A DNA stretch of 64,000 nt from assembly GCF_949987515.2 (NCBI RefSeq), contig NC_082703.1:6930680-6994679 (forward strand), in the 5' to 3' direction. The notes under the pieces were generated by a model that was not told where the DNA came from, ran no database searches, and saw only the letters and a list, made by a program, of their open reading frames with translations. The translations under genes and the position numbers were made by a program. This DNA comes from Delphinus delphis (taxonomy: Eukaryota > Chordata > Mammalia > Artiodactyla > Delphinidae). Below, piece after piece: positions 54,955 to 64,000 of the stretch (positions are counted from its first letter, which is position 1; every line of letters starts with the position of its first letter).

Positions 54955-55470
54955 TATCCTGACCTCATACTCTGTTTGTCTGGAAGCACAAGGAGAGGGG
55001 GTCTGGAGAGGCAGAGATCAGGGCCAGCTTTTCACATAGATGGGCCATGCAGCCATTCCCGTGATGTTCGGGGGCTCTGCTGTGACACTATTGCTCTGGA
55101 ATTACGATTGCTCATACCCTCTGGGCTGCCTGCAGTCCCCAAAGTGGAGTTTGAATCCCTTAGCTTTAAGTTTTTTTCCCAAGATGCCAAGATGTAAGTA
55201 ACTCTGGAAAGGCACTACTTTAAGGTGTTACCACTTATTTGCATCTTAGGGAAAAAGAGTTTCAGATATTTTTTTTTGGAGAGTGAATTTCTCTTGGAAA
55301 GGGAGGTATGTGGAAAGTGTGAGCAATTTGGTTCAGGTTATCCACTGAGAGGTGAGAAAGGGCACAGAGGAGCAAGCTGGGGGTACCAAGTCCAAGTTTA
55401 TTCCCCTCACAGCTTCACTGGGGACTTGTCTGGGGACAATGTTGAGGTCAGAGATCAAAAGATACCTTAG
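54955..55470. other. Single-copy sequence, no gene seen
   Basis: Nothing recognised. It leads into an L1 fragment. Confidence 0.35.
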
Positions 55471-55474
55471 GAAG

Positions 55475-55750
55475 TCCTCTTCGATTTCTTCAGTGATCAG
55501 GTTGTTTAGTAACATACTGTTTTCCACATGTTTGTGTTGTTTGCAGTTTTTTTCTTGTAGTTGATTTCTAGTCTCATAGCATTGTGGTTGGAAAATATGC
55601 TTGATATGATTTCAATTTTCTTAAATTTACTGAGGCTTATTTTGTGGACTAGCATGTGGTCTACCCTGGAGAACGTTCCATGTGCACTTGAAAACATGTG
55701 TACTCTGCTGCTTTCAGATGGAATCTGTACACACTATCAGTGTTGTTTTG
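55475..55750 (-). mobile_element. LINE-1 ORF2 fragment, minus strand
   Basis: Reverse-complement ORF2: gttgatttctagtctcatag, cattgtggttggaaaatatg, atgatttcaattttc, ttttgtggactagcatgtgg, ctaccctggagaacg, ttccatgtgcacttg. An isolated internal piece. Confidence 0.82.
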
Positions 55751-55754
55751 GAAT

Positions 55755-56330
55755 CATCTTGTATGTGCTTGCAAGAACCAATTGTTAAATTATCAGGAAT
55801 TCTATAAACTGGTAGATGTCATGTTGGTACCTTGAAATTGGCCCATGATGGGAGTGCACAGAAATTGCTAAATGCTACAAATCAGTGTTCTTTTCCCAAG
55901 AGAGCTAGTCATTCATGAGCACTCTACTGACATTAAAGTTCTGGATTAAAAAGACTAAGAAGAGAAGATGGTGAAAGTGGGACAGAAAAAGGAAGAGAAA
56001 GGAATAATTTATCTGGCAGCCAAAAGGTCATGGGATCCCTCTGAGAGCTTTCCAAGAGGTGAGATGTACAGCATCACTGGTGGGCCACAGAGGGGATCAT
56101 CAAGACGATCAGATCTAACAAATGTGTGCTTCGCAGTCCAACTTAATTTATTCCTTACTGCCTTATAGAGCTTGCCACCAATTAAACAATTAGTAGCTAA
56201 TTTAGTTTCCTCATCAGGGTTGCAGCAGAAGGTTTTCTGATTTCAGTGTGAGGCATTCCAGGGCAAGTACAAGCATACTTATTTGTCTCAGTGACAGCCT
56301 GGCCTGTCTGGGGGCCATGCATCTTCAGGG
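55755..56330. other. Unassigned; possible old DNA transposon near 55775-55895
   Basis: gaaccaattgttaaattatc, aattctataaactggtag, tgtcatgttggtacc, cttgaaattggcccatg resembles a dispersed mammalian repeat I cannot name. The rest is unassigned. Confidence 0.3.
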
Positions 56331-56334
56331 AGAG

Positions 56335-56500
56335 AGAAGCCAGGCTGTTTGTTCCAAATCTACACGGTCTGGCTGAACAACCTTGGACAAATCACTTGTC
56401 CTCTCTGGGCTGAGTTCCCCACCTGCAAGGTGAGGGGTTGAACCTGGCAAGCCTGCAGGTCCATTTCCATTTCCAGGCTCTTTGAGTCATGGTCTTCTAC
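56335..56500 (+). repeat. MIR SINE
   Basis: acggtctggctgaacaacc, ttggacaaatcacttgtcc, tctctgggctgagttcccc and caaggtgaggggttgaacc match sense MIR. Confidence 0.68.
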
Positions 56501-56504
56501 TTTC

Positions 56505-57510
56505 TCTGTTATGCTTTACTGCTGGTGTCTCAAGGGAGACAGGCCAGTCCCCTGTCTGATTTTCTGAGCTATCAGCTCCCACAGGGTGCACACACAGCTC
56601 AGATACAATAGATGGCTTTGGGAACCAGAGTCTCCCCTGCAGGCAGGTCCCCTCTCTGAGCACCATTTGCTTGTCCCGTGGCAACAGAGGGACTCCAACA
56701 TGCAGTGCTTTGAATTCCTCCTTCAGAAATGGAGAGAATACTGCATTCTTTTGGCCGCAAATAAGACCTTCCTTAAGCAACTCTGACAGATTAAAAACAA
56801 ATCAGATTGGGAATTGATGACCTACTTTACAAATTGATCATTTGTTCTGGAAAATGATGCTTGAAAAAGACATTTTCCTTCGTGAAATTAAAATAAGAGG
56901 CAATCTGGAATTCATCGTTGAGTCTTCCTCCTCTCTCATCACCTACCTAATAGTTTCTGATGGGGGGCTACCATCTTTCTCTTCTGACTACACCCTCCAG
57001 GCTGGTCCTTCCTTACCCCTCTCCTGTGCCTGGTCCATCTCTTGACAGGTCTCTCTCCAGCCATTCCTCCCATCCATTCATCTTACCCATGACCTTGCCT
57101 TGTGTGTACATTTCCATTTGACCAAATCCCAGCCTCCTCCCTGCCACCCATGCCTTTATTACTCTGCCTACCCCTGCACCCTTTCTAGTGCCCAATTTGA
57201 GTGTTGGGAAAAGTTCTAGATCAGGAGGTTGGACTATTCAACAGAGGGCTCTGTTAGAGCAGAAAGAGTTCCAGAGTCATCAGCACAGTCATCTCTGAAT
57301 TAAGGGTTCGGGCTAGTGAGGAGCATGCTAACTGGTGTGCAATGGCATATGGGTATGCAAAGCCAGAGAACACTACTTTACTATGAATAATTTTGTAAAG
57401 CAGAAATTCTTTTCTTTCTTAGAAAAAAAAATCACACCCTAGGAAACCCATTTGGGACTCAGATTCTCTTAAAGCGTAGGCACCACGAGGATCCTTTTTT
57501 CTGTTTCAAT
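56505..57510. other. Single-copy sequence, no gene seen
   Basis: Pyrimidine-rich between 56920 and 57190. No domain in the short frames present. Confidence 0.35.
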
Positions 57511-57524
57511 TCATAAACCCTCTT

Positions 57525-57748
57525 TTTTAAAATTTTTTAAAATTTTTTTTTACTTTGCGGTACTCGGGCCTCTCACTGTTGTGGCCTCTCCCGTTGCGGA
57601 GCACAGGCTCCGGACGCGCAGGCTCAGCGGCCATGGCTCACGGGCCCAGCTGCTCCGCGGCACATGGTATCTTCCCGGACCGGGGCACGAACCTGTGTCC
57701 CCTGCATCGGCAGGCGGACTCTCAACCACTGCGCCACCAGGGAAGCCC
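57525..57748 (-). mobile_element. CHR-type SINE, full length
   Basis: Minus-strand copy; tail is T/A-rich at 57525-57553. Perfect 13-bp duplication CATAAACCCTCTT at 57512-57524 and 57749-57761. Confidence 0.95.
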
Positions 57749-57782
57749 CATAAACCCTCTTGATGTGTTGTCTTGGTAGGCA

Positions 57783-60600
57783 TTTATTTTATAACAACTT
57801 TATTGAGATGTAATTCACGTATCTTAAAACTCACCCATTTGGAGTATGCAATGGTTTTTGAAATATTTGAAAGTTGTAAGACCATCACAACAATCAATTT
57901 GAGAGCATTTTCATCACTCCCCAAAGAAATCCCAACCCATTAGCAATCACTCCCCCTTCCCTCCTCATTATTCCACCAGCCTAGGCAACCAACTAGTCTA
58001 CTTTCTGTCTCTATAGACTTGCCTAGTCTGATACTGCATATAAATGGAATCACACATGATCCTTTGTGACTGATTTCTTTTGCTTAGCCTAATATTTCCA
58101 AGCTTCATTCATGTTATAGAATGGATCAGTACTTCACTTCTTTTTACTGCTGGATAATTCTGCACTGTATGGATATGCCACTTTTCTTTCAATCCATTCA
58201 TCAGTTGATGGACATTTGGGCTGTTTCTATTTTTGGCTATTATAAATAATATTACTAAGAACTTCATGTACAAGTCTTTGTGTAGACATATGTTCTTTTT
58301 TCTCTCGGGTATATATCTAAGAGTAGAATCGGTCATATGTAAGTATTTTTAATGTTTCTAGGAAGCACCAAATTATTTTACACAGTGCTGCCTCAGTTTA
58401 CATTCCCACCAGCAAATTCTGAGGGTTTCAATTTCTTCACAGCCACACCAACACTTGTTACTGTCTCTCTTTCTGATAATAGCCATCCTACTGGGTGTGA
58501 GGGGGTACCTCATTGTTTTTGATCTACATCTCCTTAATGAATAGTGATGTTTAGTATCTTTTTGTGTGCTTATTGGCCATTTGTTTACCTTCTCTTGAGG
58601 AATGTGGTAGGACTTATGACTGCCATTTTGCTAGTGTTTACTATATGTCTTTTGCCTTTGCCCCTCTGTCACTCCTTTACTCCCTTATTTGTGTTAAATA
58701 GATATTTTATAGCATACTATTTTAGTTACTTTGCTATTTTATTTACTATATTTTTTGGACTATTCTTTAGTGGTTGTTCTGGGCATTACAATTAGCACTG
58801 AAACTTAAAGTTTGGGTTAATACAAATTTAATTTCAATATTATACAAAAACTTTGCTCCAGTACATTTCCACTTCCCTCCTCCTTTGTGCTATGAATGTC
58901 ACACAAATTACATCTTTATACCTTATCAGCCCATCAACTCAGTTTTCTAATTACTGTTTTATGCAGTTGTCTTTTAAAGTAATAGTAAAGGTGAAGTATT
59001 ACAAAAGATACATTTATACTGTCTTTCCTTTTTGCCTATGTAGTTACCTTTACTGATGCTGTTTATTTCTACATGTGGACTAAAGTTATGACCTTCATTT
59101 TAACCTGAAGGATTCCCTAATGTTTTCCTTACAGGGCAGATGTGCCAGTAACCAAGTTTCTCAGTTTTTATCTATGGATGTCTTAATTTCTCCTTTGTTT
59201 TTGAATGATAGTTTTGTTGGATAAAGAATTCTTTGAAGACAGCTCTTTTTTGCAGAACTTTAAATATGTCCTCCAATTGCCTTTTGGCTTTCTTGGATTT
59301 ATAAAGAGAAGTCAACTGTTAATATTATTGAGGATGCTTCTCACTTGAGGAGTCATTTTTCTCTTGGTGCCTTCCTGATTCTGCCAGTTCACATCTGCCG
59401 TTGAGCTCCTCTAGTGAATTTTTCATTTCAGGTATTATGCTTTTCGACTACAGAATTCCTATCTGGTTCTTTTTTACTTTTACTTTTTTGTTCATTTTAA
59501 TCCTTCAATTTATATTCCCTATTTAGTGAGGCATTATTGTCAAAGTTTAATTCTAAAGATGGTTTTATTTAGTCTTTTGAGTATATGTAAAAAACTGATT
59601 TAAAAATATTTGTCTGGTAAGTCTAGTATCTGAGTTCCCCCTCAGGGTAGTTTCTAATGACTGCTTTTTTTTTTTTTTTTTTTTTTTAATCTATCTCTGG
59701 GTCATGGTTTCCTGTTTTTTGCATGTCTTATAATTATATAGATATTTTTTTTTCTCACAAAATGAACATTTTAGATAATATAATGTGCCAATTCTGGAAA
59801 TCAGATCTCCCTCCATCAGACTTCGCTTTTGTTTCTGATTTTGTTGTTGTTGTTACTGCCATTTGTTGGTTTAATAAATGTTCTAGACGAATTCTGGGAA
59901 ACACGTGTTCCCTGTAGTGTGTAGCCACTGAAATCTTTGCTAGGTTATCTGAGTGGTCGGCTAATAGTTGGTCACCTATTTCCTAAAGTACTTGGAACTA
60001 ATGTTTTTAATTCTTTGATGAGCGGCTCTGTGTGCTTTGGTGTATGCCTTAAATCTTCAGGAAGCTTACAGGTCTGTCTAAGCTTTAATCTCCTCCTTGC
60101 CTGGGGCCACAGGGTTACCCAGAGGTGAGAGATGACAGACCTCTCTGGTCTTTCCTGGGTACATGCACAGCCCTGCACGTCCTCACAACCTTCTAGATTC
60201 CCAGGAATATGCCAGAGCTTTTCAAATCGCTCTATGGACATCTCATGCCCTAGATCATCCTTTTAAGTTTTGGACTAGGCTCTTGTTTTCCCCAGTTGCT
60301 ATCACATCCTCAAACAGCTGCATTGTTAAACAAAATTGTTGCTTCTGCAGCTGATTATTATTATTACTTTGAGAACGCTCTGGGGATAAGGCTTTTCTGC
60401 AGAGTGAGTTCTGGATCAGGGCGAATAACTAGGCCTTGTTAATGGGGCTTTCTCAGGGAGCCGACAGGTAAAATAATGACAGTGCTCTGGGGATGGGACT
60501 TTTTGAGGGGCTCCAAACCACTTCTGGCAGGTGTGAGGCGGCTGATTTTCAAGGCAAGTCAAGTTACAATGCCAAAATCCCTGCTGTTCGGATGGTCTTT
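57783..60600 (-). mobile_element. Long mosaic LINE-1 (L1M-type), minus strand
   Basis: The left part (57783-58610) is 3' UTR to ORF2 C-terminus: caactttattgagatgtaattc, ccattcatcagttgatggac, ggctattataaataatatt, agccatcctactgggtgtg. The right part (about 59100-60560) matches sequence found towards the L1 5' side: ttagtttctcctttgttt-type block, gttgagctcctctagtgaat, aatatttgtctggtaagtc, cccctcagggtagtttc, ctggtctttcctgggtac, atatgccagagcttttc. Most of ORF2 between is missing. T-run at 59665-59687. Old and inactive. Confidence 0.78.
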
Positions 60601-60604
60601 CCAT

Positions 60605-60805
60605 CTCTGCTGTCCCATTTCACCCTTGATCATGCCGTTCAAAATGGATTAAATACACTCAGTGAGCAGAGTATTTATCATAAATATAAGCAAAGAAGTG
60701 TCATTGAGAGTAAGTGGTAAATAAGTCCTGCAAACACTTGCATGAAAACTTACTATGTTCCGGACTATGGGCACCAGTCTTGTCGTTTACATCCGTATCT
60801 GTCAG
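60605..60805. other. Single-copy sequence
   Basis: AT-rich spacer; nothing recognised. Confidence 0.3.
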
Positions 60806-60809
60806 TTCT

Positions 60810-61045
60810 CTAAGAATTACAGTTTAAATAGTCATGTTACGTATGTAGTACTTTACATGTGCTTTATATCCATTACCTTATCAAAACTCAGAGCAACCTG
60901 TGATTTTAGATGAGGAAGCCTTGACCCCTCGTTATTAGGACACCTCCTCAAGGTCACACAGCTGGGCTCTGACACAGAGTCACAGGGGGATTCAGCCTTG
61001 AGGTTTCTGACCCAGGTTCATGGCTCTTTCCACCACACAGCTGTC
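60810..61045 (-). repeat. MIR SINE, near full length
   Basis: gtactttacatgtgctttatatcc, gattttagatgaggaagcc, ctcaaggtcacacagctggg, ttctgacccaggttcatgg and ctctttccaccacacagctg cover the whole reverse-complement MIR. Confidence 0.88.
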
Positions 61046-61049
61046 TTTG

Positions 61050-61630
61050 TTGAAAAAGGAGTGAAATTCAAATCGATCATTTTCTACCGTAAGAAAGCTG
61101 CTAAAAATGTTCGCTGGGGAAGGAGTTGAAACGAACGGCTTATGTGAAGTTTTTCGGCACCATCTGTGGTTTTCTTGGCTTTGTGATGGGAAACTCTCCT
61201 GGATCACCCTGCTTCTCTTGGACTCCTCAACTGGCTCCTCCTCCAGTGACTGCTTACGTCTGATGCTTCTCAGCCCTTGGCTTGATCCTTTTTCCCTATT
61301 AATCTTCTTTCTCAGAAAGTGGACCTCCTTCTGGACCATATCCACTTCTAGCCTCAGGGTCCCTCTTGAATTCAGTCCTCAAGGACCACCTTCTTCCTGG
61401 GCAATTTCCTTTGGAAGCTCACTCTTAGGTAGCGACACTCAGCTCTGTCCTTGAACCCAATAACTCCAAGTCACTAAATATGCATGATGCGTGGTCAGAA
61501 TTCAGTCCTTGCAGAAGCACTCATTTGGATTCTGCCTTTGGGGAAGGGGCTATTCATATTCTGTCAACTCCAGTGAACTTCGACAAGTGACAGCTTTATA
61601 GACTCGTGGTCTTCCTGAGCCCTGAAGTAG
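61050..61630. other. Unassigned; opposed open frames, possibly L2-derived
   Basis: A 117-codon minus frame (60992-61345) rich in K, E and R lies against a 115-codon plus frame (61107-61454). The minus frame ends inside the MIR, so its C-terminus cannot be an ancient protein. The plus strand (ctcctggatcaccctgc, ctcctcaactggctcctcc) faintly recalls L2 ORF2. Confidence 0.3.
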
Positions 61631-61633
61631 TTT

Positions 61634-61672
61634 CATATAAATAAATATATATATATATGTACGTATGCATAA
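61634..61672. repeat. AT-rich microsatellite
   Basis: ataaataaatatatatatata followed by tgtacgtatgca. Short imperfect TA repeat. Confidence 0.85.
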
Positions 61673-61674
61673 AA

Positions 61675-61885
61675 TGATGGCATGGGCCTTTACCTAGAGG
61701 ATTAGCAAGCAAAAGTGGGTCTTTGAGTTTCATCTATCTGCTGGGGAGAGAGATGATTCCTCCCATCTCTGCCATGTCCACCTAGAGGTCTATTTTCTTC
61801 TTCATTCCCTACCTAATAAAATGAACCCTCAATGTGAATGTTTGTCCCCTTTACTTCTGTGATGGTATTTACAGTTAAACCTCCA
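61675..61885. other. Single-copy sequence
   Basis: Nothing recognised. Confidence 0.3.
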
Positions 61886-61889
61886 ACAA

Positions 61890-61978
61890 TTTTGCCCAGT
61901 TAGGGCATCTTAGTCTGTGAGGTCCCAGAGGTCAGGAACGATGGCCAGTCAACAAATGTTTGCTGAGTGGATGAATCT
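61890..61978 (+). repeat. L2 3' end
   Basis: gcatcttagtctgtgaggtccc, aggtcaggaacgatggcc and tcaacaaatgtttgctgagtgg atgaatc fit the L2 3' end. Confidence 0.6.
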
Positions 61979-61979
61979 T

Positions 61980-62635
61980 TTAAACTCATCTCGCACAGAA
62001 AAGCACACAGTCACAGAGAATTCGCCAATATCGTTTAAGAGATGTTTCTGGTTGCACTCAAGAGAAACTTAAGCCTTGGGCGTGGGACGTATCTAGAGAA
62101 GGCAGAGTGGCATGGGTTTTTGAAAGACAGAATTTTGACAAAGAAGACGTGTCTGTGTTCTGCTCCGGTGGGTGAGCTTAGATATCCCCTTTCCTTTTCT
62201 GGCATCTAGTTTCTCTACTGTAAAAAGGTGGGATTAAATGAGAGGACCCCCCAAACTCTGTGGTTCTCACGTTTTATGTAAAGGGGGGAGTAACTGTCCT
62301 GTGTGTGGCCGGGAAAAGGTAACCTTGTGTAACCAAAATGCTGATTGTAGCACAGGGGCACAGCGTTTATACACTGTAATTTAGGGCACTGAGACGTCAG
62401 AACAGCTATTTCTGGTCTGGTTGCATGTTTTCCTTCAGTATCTTTTCCTTCCCCTGCAATGAGGGCCTTCTCCCTACAAAGAAGGCCTGGAGGTTTCAAT
62501 TAAAAGGTATTTTTTACTTTAGTCTTGATAGATGTAATGCTTAACACATTTATCTTTCCCATGAGGTATTTTCATGTGAGAGGAGATGCCTGAAAGGGAA
62601 GGGTCCAGGAATCGAAGAAACAGTTCTCCAGAAGT
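61980..62635. other. Mostly single-copy; possible MIR piece
   Basis: tctggcatctagtttctctactg and aaaaaggtgggattaaatgag at 62198-62242 resemble MIR in sense. A 94-codon minus frame (62215-62499) has no domain. Confidence 0.35.
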
Positions 62636-62689
62636 TACGGTGACTCAGTGTGATGATGTGGAAAAAAGAGCCTTCGTGACTCTCCTCCA

Positions 62690-62960
62690 ATCAAATCACC
62701 TAGGGGACCGATGACCGGGCCAGCCCATTCCTGACGCCTCCTCTGGGCGAGCAAAAGAAACGTGCCCGGGAAGGGGTGACGTCACCCTGGCTGGATCCTC
62801 CGCCCCCCTTGGAGTTAGTAAAGCCCCTCCTCCGGCGGCTCAGCATCCCTGGCCTCCCTTGCCTTCTTTCTCCTCTTGCTTCTGCCCACACTCCCCCCGC
62901 AAACCAGTCTGACACTCATTCTAGGAGGAGAGGGCACTCGGTGCTGCTGTCACTACTCCT
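62690..62960. promoter_or_regulatory. GC/CpG-rich block with a palindromic CRE
   Basis: GGGTGACGTCACCC at 62774-62787 is a perfect 14-bp palindrome containing the full cAMP-response element TGACGTCA (62777-62784). The surrounding ~170 bases are CpG-enriched (ccgatgaccgggcc, acgtgcccggg, tcctccgcccccc, ctcctccggcggc) and not repeat-derived. Candidate promoter or CREB/ATF-responsive enhancer, possibly of an unannotated transcript. No TATA box or coding exon is visible beside it. Confidence 0.42.
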
Positions 62961-62964
62961 GTCA

Positions 62965-63080
62965 CTCGTCAACTGCAATCACCCTCATTTTGTTTCCTCT
63001 CCACAGTCCATTAACAGCAGCTCTCAGAAGCCTGGCTGCTTACCTGCAGCCCCTGACCCTTGGACTCAGGTATCACGTAG
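62965..63080. other. Single-copy sequence
   Basis: Between the CRE block and the SINE; nothing recognised. Confidence 0.3.
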
Positions 63081-63096
63081 CCAGAGAGCGATTCTT

Positions 63097-63454
63097 TTTT
63101 TTTTTTAATTAATTAATTTTATTTATTTACTTTTGGCTGCATTCGGTCTTCCTTGCTGCGTGCAGGCTCTCTCTAGTTGCGGCGAGCGGGGCTACTCTTC
63201 GTTGCGGTGTGCGGGCTTCTCATTGCCGTGGCTTCTCTTGTTGTGGAGCACGGGCTCCAGGCGCGTGGGCTTCAGTAGTTGTGGTGCACGGCCTCAGTAG
63301 TTGTGGCTCACAGGTTCTAGAGCGCAGGCTCAGTAGTTGTGACGCACGGGCTTCGTTGCTCCGCGGCATGTGGGATCTTCCCGGACCAGGGCTCGAACCC
63401 CTGTCCCCTGCATTGGCAGGCGGATTCTTAACCACTGCGCCACCAGGGAAGCCC
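63097..63454 (-). mobile_element. Long-form CHR-type SINE (~358 bp)
   Basis: Same class as 16281-16630: minus-strand head ccaccagggaagccc at the right, internal cagtagttgtgg repeats, and a T/A-rich tail at left. Perfect 16-bp duplication CCAGAGAGCGATTCTT at 63081-63096 and 63453-63468; its first two bases overlap the SINE end. Confidence 0.95.
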
Positions 63455-63557
63455 AGAGAGCGATTCTTGATGAAAAAGAATGAGCCATCATTAGCCTCCC
63501 TCAGCCCCCTGTCACCTTCTGAGGAGACAATTCTCAAAAGGGTAGAAAATCCTGAGA

Positions 63558-63597
63558 CGTGTGTATATATATAAAATATATGTATCTGTATATATTT
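63558..63597. repeat. AT-rich microsatellite
   Basis: gtgtgtatatatataaaatatatgtatctgtatatat-type imperfect TA/TG repeat. Confidence 0.85.
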
Positions 63598-63599
63598 CT

Positions 63600-63835
63600 T
63601 TTAAGTTAATTCTGCAGACTGCTGTGTTGGTGACATTTCCTTCAAACTGCAATAACTAACCTGTCACAGCCCTACAAACGCTGACAATACAGCACCATGT
63701 GGGGTTGACTTAATAAACCTCATTTACATTCATTTTGATTCACTCAGGCGTTGAAAAACATTTCACAGGAGAAACTAGGAACCTCTCCAAGACGACATGA
63801 TGTTTGCTGATACGATATGAACAGACTTCATAGGC
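63600..63835. promoter_or_regulatory. Candidate regulatory block
   Basis: aagttaattctgcagac, aactgcaataactaacc, cctgtcacagccc, aacgctgacaatacagc, gacttaataaacctc and cattttgattcactc in non-repetitive DNA. Enhancer-like by motif content; not tested. Confidence 0.32.
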
Positions 63836-63839
63836 AGCA

Positions 63840-64000
63840 TATATGAAAACATGCATTTCTTAGGTTATTAGAAAACTCAGTAGTTTTTTTTTTTTTAAGG
63901 CATTTAAAAATTACTCCTTGGAGTGCTGGGCCTCTAAGCTGTGAGATGTGTCTACATGTGCAGAGTCTTTCTTGAGTAGGTAGATAAGGGCATAGTTAAC
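63840..64000. other. Unassigned sequence to the window edge
   Basis: Includes a T-run at 63884-63895. Nothing else recognised. Confidence 0.3.

Overview
This window is non-coding mammalian genomic DNA, almost certainly from a cetacean. The main evidence is thirteen copies of tRNA-Glu-derived CHR-type SINEs. Seven are the roughly 210-bp form with the gcggtac...gccaccagggaagccc body that is abundant in whale and dolphin genomes, two are a longer ~350-bp form, and four are short ~110-180-bp forms. LINE-1 3' ends of the cetartiodactyl type and many older mammalian repeats (MIR, L2, MER5, MLT1-like LTRs, L1M) agree with this. I see no protein-coding exon, RNA gene, CRISPR array or bacterial/viral gene that I can support. 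The open frames on both strands are short and are mostly shadows of GC-rich SINEs or decayed LINE-1 ORF2.

Layout. 1-2.9 kb: ancient L1M remnants. 2.9-9.3 kb: mostly single-copy sequence with one SINE, an L1M fragment and MIR/L2. 9.4-11.3 kb: a 5'-truncated L1 with clear target-site duplications and a double poly(A) tail. 11.4-22.2 kb: two LTRs, many MIRs, five SINEs and several AT-rich homeodomain-motif blocks. 22.2-24.6 kb: an L1 on the minus strand carrying a nested SINE. 24.7-32 kb: L2, MLT1-like LTR, GC-richer single-copy DNA and more candidate regulatory blocks. 32-40 kb: L1 3' ends, a MER5 split by an L1 tail, and a CpG cluster beside a strong candidate regulatory block (36.4-37.1 kb). 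42-45 kb: SINE plus ancient L1M. 45-57 kb: largely single-copy with a notable cluster of candidate elements at 47.7-48.9 kb. 57.5-60.6 kb: SINE and a long mosaic L1M on the minus strand. 60.8-64 kb: MIR, L2, a GC-rich block containing a perfect palindromic CRE, a long-form SINE and a final AT-rich block.

Interpretation. A 64-kb stretch without exons but with repeated single-copy blocks dense in ATTA, TGACAG, CAATTA and SOX-like motifs, separated by repeats, is what gene deserts or large introns around developmental transcription-factor genes usually look like. That reading is inference: I could not align to another mammal and cannot name the locus. The best-supported observations are structural: target-site duplications around ten of the SINEs and several L1s, nested insertions that give relative ages, an apparent L1 3' transduction, a SINE head that still folds as tRNA-Glu(UUC), and a few palindromic or inverted motif arrangements. 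I found no convincing undescribed system.
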